In this document: positions 13,392 to 26,157 of the stretch, piece by piece | Layout of the letters: each line of letters opens with the position of its first letter | Position numbering within the stretch: position 1 is the stretch's first letter | Assembly: GCA_021464245.1 (NCBI GenBank) | Contig: JADCRB010000012.1 | Location: 725,999-789,998, forward strand | DNA: 64,000 nt | Direction: 5' to 3' | Source of the DNA: Carallia brachiata | Taxonomy: Eukaryota > Streptophyta > Magnoliopsida > Malpighiales > Rhizophoraceae | Made by a program: the position numbers and the translations under genes | The notes under the pieces: generated by a model | Told to the model about the DNA's origin: nothing | Database searches by the model: none | Seen by the model: the letters and a program-made list of their open reading frames with translations, nothing else

Positions 13392-15340
13392 AACAAGACG
13401 TGCTAACATTGTTAATTAAACTAGATCAAAACATAGAATGTTTGTGGACAACTATTTTATTCTTTTTTATCAAAAGATTGGTGTAGTGGAATAAAGTAAA
13501 AATAGAAAAAGAAGCATGAACGAAGCAATACATCCCACCCCACCCTTCAACGAAATACGAACTAATTTCTCATATTACAATCAAAAATGTTACACGAATA
13601 CGTATTTATTAACGTAGAAAAGACGTAAATCTACAAAAAGTATTATGTTGTACTATTACAATCAAGTTGCACATTTAAGGTAATTTAATTTATTATCACA
13701 ATTAATTATACACACCAAACTGCTAACATCAATACTGTTATGATATTATGTCAATCGTCTTAAAATACCAAAAAAAAAAAAAGAATTTTTCTTAATCAAC
13801 TAAATACAACCATCTTGATCAGGGTCAATTGAATTAGAAAACTAAATATAATAAAGAAGTTCTTTTTGTAAATTCTTAATTGCAGCACAAATAATGACAT
13901 ATATATGTTTGACAAAATCAGAGCAAAAAACTAATTTGATGATATTAATCAAGTTATTAACTCATAATACCGCATAGGCGCGTACTGACATGCATGCATA
14001 ACCACACCATAAAAGAAAGTGATAAATTGCTGGATAGGCACGTCATTCATGGGATATACATCATGGACTTATTGAATAGCATGTGAACGTGGACTTATTA
14101 AAACAGTAGACTTTAAGCGTTATTCAAGTATTTATTGATCTTATTAGTTAAAAGTGTAGTTAAAAATTTGATTTTCACTTTTTTTTAAAAAATAAAAAGT
14201 AATTCTAAAGGTAAGAACACGTTTTAAATCAACCTAATAATGACATTAAAACTAGGGGGACTTAATGATTAGACATGGTATAGACATGTTTGTAGACTTG
14301 GAATAAATGGAAATGGTAATGCTAGTGGGACGGGAGAGTAAAAAGGATGTGAAAGTTTTATTATTATTATTATTATTATATATCTATTACAAATAAAATT
14401 TAAATTTAGTGTACATTAATTTTATCTATTTTTATATTAAAAAACTATTTTAGGATCCACAGTCGTTTATTTTTCTCCAATATTCTTTTTTTTCTCTCTC
14501 TCCATCAACTCCTATATTTTTTTACCTATTCATCTATCATCTCAAAACTCAAAAGGGGTCCAGGAATAGGGAATTTACTTACCCATACCATTCGTCGAGT
14601 CCATCTAATTCCAAGTCCGAATCGTAGACTTTTTGCAACGATAGGACTCTTGTATGATTACAAACGGACATTATGTCATGGAAAACGTTTGAAATATGCT
14701 AAAGTTTTATTGTTGGGGAAGAGCAGGTGCCTCCCTATCTTTAATTGTTGGACCAAAAGTTGTAAAAATTGTATATTATTCAGCACCAGCAACTTGGCTT
14801 TAGACTTTTATTTATTTATTGATTTATTCCAAGTTGTAAAGGTTGTAAAAAAAAAAAGGTTACATTCAGTCCATCTCATCAGATTGTTGAGGCTAAAATC
14901 CTATCATTTCATGGATTTAGACTTTATTTATTTATTTATTTATTTGTTTATCTTTTGGTGTCTACGTGGTTTCAGATTTTTAGTTTTGAGTGAAGGCTTC
15001 CTGCATCCTCCTATGGAAACCTGCCTAACATTTCAATTTTCAAGTCTTCTCTTACCAAGCCAACTTGTTTGTACACAAATAAAAAAAAAACTACAAAAAA
15101 ATACAAAAAAGAAATTGTAGAGTTGGACAATGGAAATCTTTACTTTGATTTGAGGAGCCAATGAAGACAATACTATAAATGACAGAGTCCAATTGCAATA
15201 CAATGAAAAATAACTGGATACGAAAATGATAGAAAGAATACAAACAAAATTTAGCAATATGTAGAAATTGATTGATATGTCTGCTTATCCTACCCAAAAA
15301 AAAAAAAAGGAAAAATTATGATTGATTAATCTGTAGAGTA

Positions 15341-15430
15341 TGGGGACATCTGATAAAATTAGAATGATATAGAGAAGATTTGTATGACCCCTGTGCACAA
15401 GAATGGCACTCACAAATCGAGAAATTATTA
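15341..15430 (+). pseudogene. U6 snRNA pseudogene
   Basis: Reads as a degenerate U6: GGGGACATCTGATAAAATT, then AGAATGATATAGAGAAGATTT, GACCCCTGTGCACAAGAATGGCAC and CACAAATCGAGAAATT, matching the order of the spliceosomal U6 RNA, including altered forms of the ACAGAGA box (ATAGAGA) and the region around it. The 5' stem-loop is incomplete. Upstream there is no plant USE (TCCCACATCG) or correctly placed TATA box, so it is a dead, probably retroposed copy. The matching place in unit 2 (25545-25600) lacks the U6 core. Confidence 0.85.
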
Positions 15431-16023
15431 TCTTGTTTTCCCCTTTGAAGTATTACAATCAGATGGGCTTTCTGCCCAGAGAAATCCCGGTCCAAGTAAA
15501 AAGGTCATGGATCAAACATTATAACGATTAAAAAAAAAGTAAAGAAAGAAAGGACATGGAGAAAGCCCATCCTGCCCTCCAAATTTCAAGCCCATCTTAG
15601 CCCAGCCCACCAAGCATATGGGCATTAAGAATACTGTTGAGTTCACAAGACGGAATCAGTAGTTAATGGTTCGATTCTTAATGCATTTTATTTTCAGTTT
15701 AAATTCCACTGATTACTATTAGAAACTTATTTTAAATATCTAGTTGTCTGTAATTGCTCTCTGAACCTAAAATAAATATGCCCCTCTTATTTATAAACTT
15801 TTAATAAAATAAAAAAAGAATACTTTTAGATATTATTATGTAATTTAACTTTTGAGAAAGCAATATTATAATAAAAAAGTAAGCAAGTCATAACAAAACA
15901 TAACGACCACAAACATCCTAGGTGTTTAGCATAATATAATAGAGTTAGAGGGGAAAAAAAAAACTTAATAGAGTCATAGAGCAAGGTGAACAAGTTCAAA
16001 AGTCAAAAATCATTAGAAAAATT

Positions 16024-16509
16024 TCAAGTTGTGGGGCCTCCATGCTTATTGAGGGATTGTTGAATCCAAATCTTTCTGAGGTATGCATTTTTTTCCATGA
16101 ATCCTCTTCTAAGAAGTTCATTCTCAACCAAGTGGTCACTTCATTATACCCTTCAATCTTCATTACTTTTGCATAGAGGTCCTTCACAATAAGTTGATTC
16201 TTCTTCTTAAGATTTTCGATTGCCAGAGCCACATTATTAACTGCAACAGCTAATGTTGCAAAGGGATCATCCTCGTGGTCGTGTTTTTTCTTACCAAGTG
16301 ACTGTTTTTGAGAAGGGAAGCTTAATTAAGATACCTCTTCCTCTCTTGCTAGTCCTTCGAAATTGGCATCATCTTCTACTGAAGAATAGTTTGCTTCAGA
16401 TGACAAAGAACCACTCCCATTTTCGTATTTTTCATAGATTGTATTACCAACAGCTGCAACTGTTATGACAAGCACTCAAACAAACTACTTTGATAGCATT
16501 TTCATCCAT
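16024..16509 (-). pseudogene. broken copy of the unit-2 gene at 26158-26661
   Basis: Aligns along its length with the open frame of unit 2. Two clear lesions: a nonsense change TCA to TAA at 16326-16328, and a 19-bp deletion near 16135 which shifts the frame before the conserved C-terminal segment. Other small differences occur in the N-terminal half. The C-terminal piece IENLKKKNQLIVKDLYAKV is still readable. Function of the parent is unknown (see the unit-2 entry). Confidence 0.85.
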
Positions 16510-16629
16510 CTCCAGTGAGCTCAAAGACAAAAAAATAGAAAAAAAAAACGCTAGTTTAGTATACACAAATTAGAGGTTGGAGAAAACAAGCCAAAATATA
16601 CTAGAAAGAACACCAATATAAACTAGCAC

Positions 16630-17716
16630 GGGATTATAGCCATTTTGGTTTTAAACCTTTATAAATTTTTTCAATTTAGTCCTAAACCTTTCAACATTTT
16701 CAATTGAGTCATAAACCTTTCAGTACTTTTACAAACTGGTACTTCTGTTAATAGAAATTAGTCAAACCGTTATCTCCGTTTGGTCAATAGTTAATTTTAA
16801 CGGTTTGGCTAACTTATATTAACAGAAATACTAGTTTGTAAAAGAACGAAAAGGTTTATAACTCGATTGAAAAAATTGAAACCTTTAGGACTAAATTGAA
16901 AAAATTTATAAAAGTTTAGAACTAAAATGTAATCTCAAATACAAATTGAAAGGTTTATGACTAACATTGTCTATCGATCGCACAAGTGATGAAAGCCATG
17001 TAATACTCAAAGATACCCAAATCAGATCTTAGTATTGCATACGGTAGTGTCGGGCAAAAATATTTGCCTTCAAGAGAAGAAACTGGTGGCCATAACTACT
17101 ATCCTTGTAATACGCATCTCGACTGTAAGCATTGATGAGAATAAGTAATATTAGATTAGTTGATGAGAATAAGTAGAGTTTTCATCCCTACGAATGGATA
17201 ACGGTTACGGCCATCAATTTTTTTCTCTTGAATGCAGACATTTTTGCCCGACACTACTGCATGTAATAATTAGATCTGATTTGGGTAGCTGTGAGAAGGT
17301 TATATGGCTATCACCACTCATGCGATCGATAGACAATGTTAGTCCTAAACCTATCAATTTGTATAAGAGAAAATGTTATTCAAAATATGTGTAGGAGTTA
17401 AAAATGAGATTACACTCATTTTAGTTCTAAATCTTTATAAATTTTTTTAATTTAGTCATAAACCTTTCAACTTTTTCAATCAAGTTCTAAACTTTTCAAT
17501 TCTTTTACAAACTATAACTTCCGTTAACATAAGTCAGTCAAACCATTAAAATTAACCATTGACCAAACGGAGATAACGGTTTGACTGACTTCCATTAATG
17601 AAAGTACCAGTTTGTAAAAGAACTTAAAGGTTTAGGAATCAATTAAAAAAGTTGAAAGGTTTAAGACTAAATTGAAAAAATTTATAAAGGTCTATGACCA
17701 AAATGGGTATTATCCC
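16630..17716. mobile_element. Mutator-like foldback element 1 (1087 bp, palindromic)
   Basis: Begins GGGATTATAGCCATTTTGG and ends CAAAATGGGTATTATCCC, which are inverted. Almost the whole length folds on itself: the repeated phrases CTAAACCTTTCAACTTTTTC and CAAACCGTTATCTCCGTTTG occur with their reverse complements, and even the centre (16950-17120 against 17230-17400) is inverted. It is flanked by a 10-bp direct repeat AAACTAGCAC at 16620-16629 and 17717-17726. No transposase can be read, so it is non-autonomous. Target-site length and long inverted repeats point to the Mutator superfamily; that class name is inference. Confidence 0.88.
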
Positions 17717-18116
17717 AAACTAGCACCAAAGAGCAGCAAATTAGAACCCCAAAATACTTAATTTCATTCAAGATGAAAACCAACAAATTTTAACACATCA
17801 TAGCGTTAATATGAAAATGTCCATTAAAAATCATAAAGAGAAAAAGAAAAAAAAAAGTAATAGCAAATGTTTTCTGCCTAGTCCTTCCCCCCTAAAAAAC
17901 TTTTACTTTGATAAGAAAAGGGAACCTTAATAAAAGATTAAAAATGGAACCCAAAGTCATTTGAGGATCAATCAAACAACGATATTACAAAACATTTAGA
18001 CAAACTCACAATGAATGATAAAATTCATGTTTTCCAATATCCCGGATCAACTATTTGTTCTAGATCAAATACATCATCCACAAGAAAAAGCATGCTCTTT
18101 TGCCTTATTTATAGTG

Positions 18117-19018
18117 GGGATTATAGCCTTTTTGGTCCTAAACCTTTATAAATTTTTTCAATTTAATGCTAAACCTTTCAACTTTTTCAATTGAGTCCTA
18201 AACCTTTCAATTCTTTTATAAACTAATACTTCTGTTAACAGAAGTTAGTCAAACCGTTATGTATAATCTCAAATACAAATTGAAAGGTTTAGGACTAATA
18301 TTGTCTATTAATCGTCCAGGTGGTGAAAGCTATGTAACTTACTCAGAGATGCCCAAATAAAATCTTATTATTACATGTAGCTATGTCGGATAAAAATATT
18401 TACTTTCAAGAGAAGAAACTGGTGGTCATAACTGTTGTCCTTGTTATACACATCCTGACTGTGAGCATCGATGAGAATAAGTAATATGAGATCAGTTGAT
18501 GAGAATAAGTAGAGTTTTCATCCCTACGAATGGATGGCGGTTACGACCACTAGTTTCTTCTCTTGGAGGCAAACATTTTTGCCCAACACCACCGCATGTA
18601 ATAATAAGATTTGATTTGGGCAGTTCTGAGAAGGTTACATGACTATCACCACTAGTGCGATCGATAGACAATATTAGTTTTAAGCCTTTCAATTTGTATA
18701 GGAGAAAATGTTAGTCAAAATGGGTGTAGGAGTTAAAAATGAGATTACACTCATTTTGGTCCTAAGCCTTTCAACTTTTTCAATCGAATCTTAAACTTTT
18801 CAGTTTTTTTACAAACTGGTACTTCGGTTAACGAAAGTCAGTTAAATCATTAAAATTAACCATCGACCAAACGGGGATAACAACTTAACTGACTTCTATT
18901 AACGGAAGTACCAGTTTGTAAAAGAACTGAAAGGTTTATGACTCAATTGAAAAGTTGAAAGGTTTAGAACTAAATTGAAAAATTTATAAAGGTTTAGGAT
19001 CAAAATGGGTATTATCCC
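18117..19018. mobile_element. Mutator-like foldback element 2 (902 bp), same family as element 1
   Basis: Same ends as element 1 (GGGATTATAGCCTTTTTGG and CAAAATGGGTATTATCCC) and the same internal phrases, but the left arm is shortened after CAAACCGTTAT near 18260. It is flanked by the 10-bp direct repeat ATTTATAGTG at 18107-18116 and 19019-19028. Non-autonomous, no coding region. Confidence 0.87.
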
Positions 19019-22000
19019 ATTTATAGTGTGATTGGTTGTAGTGTAAAAAAGAATTGAAAAGGGAATTTAAATTTTCTCTTGTTTGGAAAATATAAGAAAG
19101 AAGTTTAAAAAAAAATTAGTGTTGTCAAATCAATCAAAATAAAATAAAATAAAACAAAAATAAAAGAATAATGACCATAATAACCCTAATACATCCTATT
19201 AGTTATAAGGATATTTTTGTAATTTTAGCTTAATTCTTTAATTATTTGTGAGGGTGTTTTAGTAATTTTATTTATACGCTTTTCTTTCTTATCATTTTTT
19301 TATACAATTCAAATATAAAATTTTACTTTCTCATCATTTTCTTATAATTTTCTTTTCTTACTACTTTCTTTCATAATTTTCTTTCTCACTAAAATCTCAC
19401 AATCTAAACATACTATTAATGCAAAGAGCGAGTCATGATATAATATTGATATATATTGTGTTTACATTATCAAGGTGACAGATTCAAGTGGTGACCAATC
19501 TTTATATAAAAACTAAGATAGTAATGTGTATGGTTTACAGTATGAAAGCTTCGTATAAAGGCCTTTTTTAAGGATTTAAGGAACTTAAGTTTGAAAAGGC
19601 TTCATTTTGAATTTGAAGACATATAATTAACTGGAGTTCTAATAATATCCTGGAATTCTAATCATATCAAAGACGAACATCAGTATGAAAAATCAAATTA
19701 TCTCACAAAAACATCAAACAAACAAAAAGAATTTCTAATCTCAAACTAAACCCATAAAATAATGAGAGTAAATAAACACACAGGAACATCCAAAATGATG
19801 ACTAAGCAAACAGTTTCAAACAAGTAAAAAGATTGAACAATCCCGAAAATTGCAATGCAGAGAGTGAAATTACTTTCGTACAACTAATACCCACAAAAAA
19901 GAAGTTGAAAATGAAAAAAGAAGATGTAGATACTAATGCTGAGCTTTTAATGGCTATGAGGCTCCGACGATAGCGAAGCAGTGGTCAATTATAATAAGAT
20001 AATTCTAGATTTCAATAAATTAATAAGTGATTATTATTTTCCTTTCCTCCCCTTATATATGCATGGGCACAATATAAAAAACATTTCTTGTTTCTCCACG
20101 TAAGGATGCGCATGTGCATGGCTGTTACTTCATTCCAAGAAATTTTCTAGCCAATAGGAACTCATAGTTTGGCCAATTAAAATTCATAAATGTCTTGTAA
20201 TGTTCTGTAATGTGTGAAAATTCTATTTGTCTGCAAAAAAATTTACTTCATTCAACAAAAGGGTGTTGAGATTTGAAATTATTAATGATAACGACCTTCG
20301 CCAATTATAGACATTGAATTTTCGTTGCATGTACTTATTCAGTGGTAGGGGAGGAACTGTTAACCATGCATACACGTTTGTCACCAGCTGCCTAATATTG
20401 CAATTAAGTAACACCTTAGCATTTGAAAATTTCAATTTTGATGTACCAGAACAAATTCAGTTTTGATTCCCTAATCGAATTGGGCATTGCTTTGTTATAT
20501 GTTAAGAATAAAAACTTCAAGAATTCCTGCATACACGCCCACAATAAATCGTGAGACTCTTGCCTTTGATTTCTACTTATAGATAATCGATCCTTGCCAT
20601 ACAGATGACCAGAGAGAAGGAAAAAAAAAAAAGTCATTTTTTCTCCATATAGATGCACGGCTTTTGATGTATGTGAAGAAAAAAATAATAATAGATTATT
20701 AACACAATATGAGTTTTATTATATAGTTATATTTTATATAATATTAAAATAGTTGTACAGCCTATTTTATAATATTTAATACTTTATTTTTATTATTTTT
20801 TTAAAATTTAATTATTAATTAATTTATACCACTTTAATTTTCACTTTAGTCACTATAAGAATTTACCAAATATTTCTTTTAATACATAATCGTACGTGAG
20901 CAATGCAACCAACCAATGTACTAATTATCATAGTCTTTTAGCGCATATATATCGATGTGCTTGAATTGAATGACAAGTGTACTTGTGTCGCCAATGATTA
21001 CAAATCTTGACCAAGATTGATTGGCTGGCATTACTGGAATTACCCACGGATGTTCATGGCATGTGGTGAATGAGTCACTATTCTAATCCAAGTGCAGAAT
21101 GTTCTATTGAGTAGGGTAGGCGTGCAATTTTGCGGCGCCCGCCCGCATCTAAATGAATAACGTTGGCATTTGAACATTCGATTATGAGTCACTTGCCTAA
21201 TCGAATTGGATATCAGTTTGAATGGCTCTTACATCAGTATCGTACCAATCAAATATTAACATTTCTTTTGATGGGTGGTAAACATATATTATTATGGGTA
21301 GAATGTAGTGCAATCGATTGTGTATTGTATTGATATGGGAACTCATCAATGCATTGAAATTGATCACCTATTAGTACTGTCAATGGTATATAAATTTCTT
21401 CCATATGGCTGATTTTGTTACATATCGGAGTATTCCATAAGAGTCGACATTTTCAAATTGAAAAAAAAAAAAAATGAAATGCATTCAATTGTAAATGATG
21501 GCCGAATACATGAAGAAATGCAATATTAGTTCTTTGCGGTTCAAACAAGAAAGGTTGATTTCAACGTTGAAGCTCTATACGATGCTGAGGGCAAAAAAAA
21601 AATGATTTTGACCACCACGTTTTTTTTTTTTTTGTTATTACCCACTTTTTTTTATCCTGCCCGTAATATTGAATGAGGGCGAGAAGTGGCTATTTGATCA
21701 AGAGATTAATTTGAGTCCTCGTGTGTGTAACTCTCAGTCCAGAAAACTGCTCTTTTTCAATAAAAATTAAAATAGCTCAGTAATTTATGTGGTTAGGTGA
21801 TGTTCTCAGCTTTGCATGTACAGTTTTTAGTTAATCTCTCTCTGTTTTTTTTTGTGTGAAGGGGGGGGGAGAAGGGAGTGTTGGCCAGAAATAGATCATT
21901 CACAATAAAGTTTGAAAATTCAAATTGATCTTGAGTACGTCTTATTTATTAATGAGTAGGAGGTTTGAATTTCAAAAGTGACACTTATTAAGAGAATAGG

Positions 22001-23424
22001 TGACTCAAAACTATAAACAAATCTTCAGAATAGTTGTTCACTTGATCATTATTTTCAATAGAAAAAAAAGTCAGTTTAGTAATAAATCATATTCTTTGGA
22101 TTAAAAAAAAAAGATAAAGGATATATTATCAATTATTAAATATCCAAAAAATGTAATGGACTGGGCGACATGGGTAGAGAGATGAATAGCCACGTTTGCT
22201 TGCCAGAGTTGTGATATATACTGCAAAGACCTTTTTTTGATTTTTTAATAATTGATTTTTTTTTGTTTAAAACTAAACTATACGTAAATTTAGTATTATC
22301 ATAAATTTTTAAGACTTTAAGAAATTTCTGTGATATTTATCATTATTCCCATCTTAACCTTCTAAAGCTTAGGCAACCGAAAAAAGAGGGTCCAAAATAC
22401 CATATGATAACAAAACAAAAAAAATCCTTATAACCATTTTTTGTTAATTAACTCTATTTAGGATTTCAAATCGAGAATTTCAATTTTGAAAACGAGTACG
22501 AGTAAGCAATAAAAAAGGTCCATTACCATTATAATGTATTACTTCTTGAAGTCTTTTCAGCTTAAGCAGGTATGCTTTGTACTACTGTTCTTGATTTAAT
22601 CGTCAGTTGCATTACCCACCATACTGCAAAATCATATTTGATTGGAAACAAGAAGGAGCCTTGGCAACCTAGAGTTAATTTGCCCCCGGATAACGTGGCT
22701 CTCATGTTTGTTATAGTTTATGTTGTTGCTGAAACACAAAAATAGAAGTATTCCAAGTATCTGAATTAATTCTTAAAGCTACTTGGTATTGACATTTTCC
22801 AAAATAAACTAATTAATTGGTGGGGATGATTCTGAATTTAGTAGCTATTTTAGGTTTACAGGCAATTGAGATAGAATTTTCAATCCTAATATCATTACCA
22901 TCGTTCACGATTTAGCCAAATCGATAAGGCGTGCTAGCATTGTTAATTAAACCAGATCAAACCGTAGAATGCTTATGGAAAACTTTTTTTATGCATTTTT
23001 ATCAAAAGATTGGTATAGTGGGCTACAATAAAAAAATAGAAAAAGAAGCACGAATGAAGCAATTGGACGCTCCATCCCACCTTTCAACGAACCAATTTTC
23101 TCATATTACAATAAAAAATGCTACATGAACACGTATTTGTTATTGTAGAAAAGACGTGAATTCACAAAAAAGTATCATGTCGTACAATTATAATCATAGT
23201 GGCACATTCATTCATTGTCACAATTAATCATACATACCAAAAATGCATAACTAAAGTCATAATAATACAAGCTCACTAACGTCAATACTGTTCTGATATC
23301 CCTGTCAATCGTCTTAAAATACCAACAAAAAAAAAAGAAAGAAAGATTGATTATCTTAAACTACTAAATGCAATCATCTTGATCATGGTCAATTGAATTA
23401 GGAAACTCAATCTAATAAATTAGT

Positions 23425-24670
23425 TCTTTTTGCAAATTCTTAATTGCAGCACAAATAATGACATATACATGTTTCACAAAATCGGAGAAACAAACTCAAT
23501 TGATGGTATTAATTAAGTTATTAACTCATAATACCACATAGGCACAAACTGATATGCATGCATAACCATACCATAAAAGAAAATGCTAAAATTGCTGGAT
23601 AGGCATGTCATTCATGAGATACATAAGATTGATGTATCTTGTATTATCTTACTTTATTTTTTTTTATCTGAATCTGTTTAGTATTTAGTTTAATGAGCTG
23701 ACTAATCTGAATGTACTGAACAAGATTTCAAAGGTAACAAAAGTCTCCCAATAAATATTTAACGCGACTGCATTTTCAAGATTTCAAACTCAAGACCTCT
23801 AGTTAAGCGGTAACGGACATTTGTCATCCGCAGTAATACTTGCTGATTGTATTATCTTACTTTATATTATATACTAAATGCACATATTATGTGAAATTAG
23901 ACTTATTAAAACAGTAGTTTTCACTTATTAAAAAAAAAAGGAAATGTAAATAAAAGGTATGAACACGTTTTAAATTGACCCAATAATGAAATTGAAAAAA
24001 AAAAATCTATTCACAAACTAGGGGGACTTGGAATGATTAGACAAGGTGTGGACTTGTTTGTAGACTTGGAAAAAAGGAAAGGGTCATGCCAGCGGGACGG
24101 GAGAGAGGCTCTTTCTGCAAATTCTTAATTGCCGCACAAATAATGACATATGCATGCTTTGACAAAATCAGAGAAACAAACTAAATTGATGTTATTAATC
24201 AAGTTATTAACTCATAATGCCACATAGGCACATACTGACATACATGCATAACCGCACCATAAAAGAAAATGATAACATTGCTGGTCAGGCACATCATTCA
24301 TGGTAAACATGATGGACTTTTTGAATAGAACATAAACTTATCGAAACAGTAGATGCTGAGCGCTGGTTTAAACAATTATTGACTTTATCGATTAAAAGTA
24401 TAATTGAGAATTTTATTATTATTAGGTTTATTTTTTTGATTTTATGAGTTTAATTCTTTTTAAATTAAAAAAAAAACTTGCTGAAACATAGTTCACATTT
24501 TCTTAAAAAATAAAAAGTAATTCCACAGGTATGTACACGTTTTTTTTTTGTTTTTGATCAAAGGTCTGTACACGTTCTAAATTGACCCAATGATGACGTT
24601 GTAGTGATTAGACAAGATATGGACATGTTTGTAGACTTGGAAAAAATGAAAATGGTAACGTGGGACGGTA
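23425..24670. repeat. tandem duplication of about 0.6 kb inside unit 2
   Basis: The block CAAATTCTTAATTGCAGCAC..ACGGGAGAG (23425-24106) is followed directly by a second version (24107 to about 24670) starting CTCTTTCTGCAAATTCTTAATTG. Both contain TCATAATACCACATAGGCAC-like, GGATAGGCATGTCATTCATG-like and TTGTAGACTTGGAAAAAA segments. Unit 1 has only one version (13870-14340). The first version carries the SINE at 23658. Confidence 0.85.
23658..23846 (-). mobile_element. SINE (189 bp) with 19-bp target-site duplication
   Basis: Flanked by the perfect 19-bp direct repeat TTGTATTATCTTACTTTAT at 23639-23657 and 23847-23865. The T run at its left end is the poly(A) tail of a minus-strand element. 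On that strand the head has a pol III-like region with AACTAGAGGTCTTGAG and a B-box-like GAGTTTGAAATC. Neither unit 1 nor the neighbouring tandem version has it. Confidence 0.82.
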
Positions 24671-24689
24671 GAGGATAGGGATGTTAAAG

Positions 24690-24726
<37 letters not shown>

Positions 24727-26157
24727 TATTTTTATTGTACATAAAATTTAAATTTATTATATATTAATTTTAATTATTTGTAATATTAAAAAACATTTTA
24801 AGATTCACAATCATTTATTTTTCTCCTATACTTTCTCTTTCTCTCTCTCTTTCTCCCTCCATCGACTCCTGTATTTTTTTAACCTATTCATCTATCATTT
24901 CTCAAAACTCAAAAGGGATCCAGGAATAGGGAATTTTGTTACCCACACTGTTCGTCAAGTCCATCTAATTCCAAGTCGAAATCCTAGACTTTTTGCAACG
25001 ATGGGACTCCTTTACGATTACAAACGGACATTATATAATGGAAAACATTTGAAATATGCTAACGTTTTATTGTTGGGGAAGAAGAGGTGCCTGCCGAGTG
25101 CCGACCATGAATTGTTGGAGCAATAGTCGTAAAAATTATTTTTCAACACGAGGAACTTTGGCTTTAAAATTTTATTTATTTATTCATTTATTCCAAGTTG
25201 TAGAAAAGGTTACAGTCAGTCCATCTCGTCATCAGATTGTAGAAGCTGAAATCTTATCAGTTCATGGATTTTGACTTTATTTATTTATCTATTTGTTTGT
25301 CTTTTGGTGTCCACATGGTTTTAGACTTATAGCTTTGAGTGAAGGCTTCCTGTATCCTCCCATGGAAGGAGCCAATGAAGACAATACTATGAATGATAGA
25401 GTCCAATTGCAATACAATGGAAAATGACTGGATGCGAAAATGATAGAAAGAATACAAACAAAATTTGGCAATATGTAGAAATTGATTGATCTGTCTGCTT
25501 ATCCCACCAAAATAAAAAAGAAAAAATTATGATTGATTAATCTATAGAGTATAGATTGTTATTTTTTTTCTTGGTCCTCAGATTGTTATCTTTTTTCCCC
25601 CTCAAAAGTATTACAATCAGATGGGCTTTCTGCAAGGAGAAATCCCAGTCCAAGTTAAAAAGGACATGGACCAAACATGTTGACAAGGCCATGGAGAAGC
25701 CCATCCTACCCTCCAAATTTCAAGCCCATCTTAGCCCAGCCCACTAAGCATATGGGCATTAGGAATACTGTTGAGTTCACAAGGTGGTTCAGTTGTTAAT
25801 GATTTGATTGTTGATACACTTTATTTCAAGTTTGAATTTTATTGACTACTATTGGAAACCTATTTTAAATCTTTAGTGGTCTGTAATTGTTCCCTGAACA
25901 TAAAATAAAAATACCTCTCATATTCCTAAACTGTTAATAACCAAAAAAAAAAAAAATGCTTTTAGATATTTATTATGTAATTTAACTTTTGAGAAAGCAA
26001 TATTATAGCAAAAAAATAAGCAAAGTTATAACAAAACATAACCACCACAAACATCCCAGGTGTTAAACATAATAGAGTCATAGAAAAAAAAAAAAAACTT
26101 AATAGATTCATAGAGCAAGGTGAACAAGTTCGAAAATCAAAGATAATTAGAAAAATT

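Larger units (their letters stand above)
10120..19986. repeat. large tandem duplication, unit 1 (9.87 kb)
   Basis: Sequence from about 10120 (AACTATAATAAGATAACTCTAG) to 19986 (GCGAAGCAGTGGTC) is repeated in the same order and orientation from 19987 to about 28417. Matching landmarks include 10123/19988, 11240/20900, 12840/22490, 13940/23500, 14560/24920, 15160/25370, 16024/26158 and 19850/28310. Unit 1 is longer mainly because two foldback elements (about 2 kb together) inserted here. Apart from the gene copy at 16024-16509 and the U6 pseudogene, I see no genes in this unit. Confidence 0.9.

Noticed and set aside
14650..15120. 156-codon plus-strand open frame in unit 1
   Set aside because: The aligned region of unit 2 (25020-25380) does not keep the frame, and the protein is low-complexity with runs of FI and K; no sign of selection as coding sequence.
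15341..15430. Possible functional U6 gene
   Set aside because: Mutations in the conserved core and absence of the USE and TATA elements at plant spacing.
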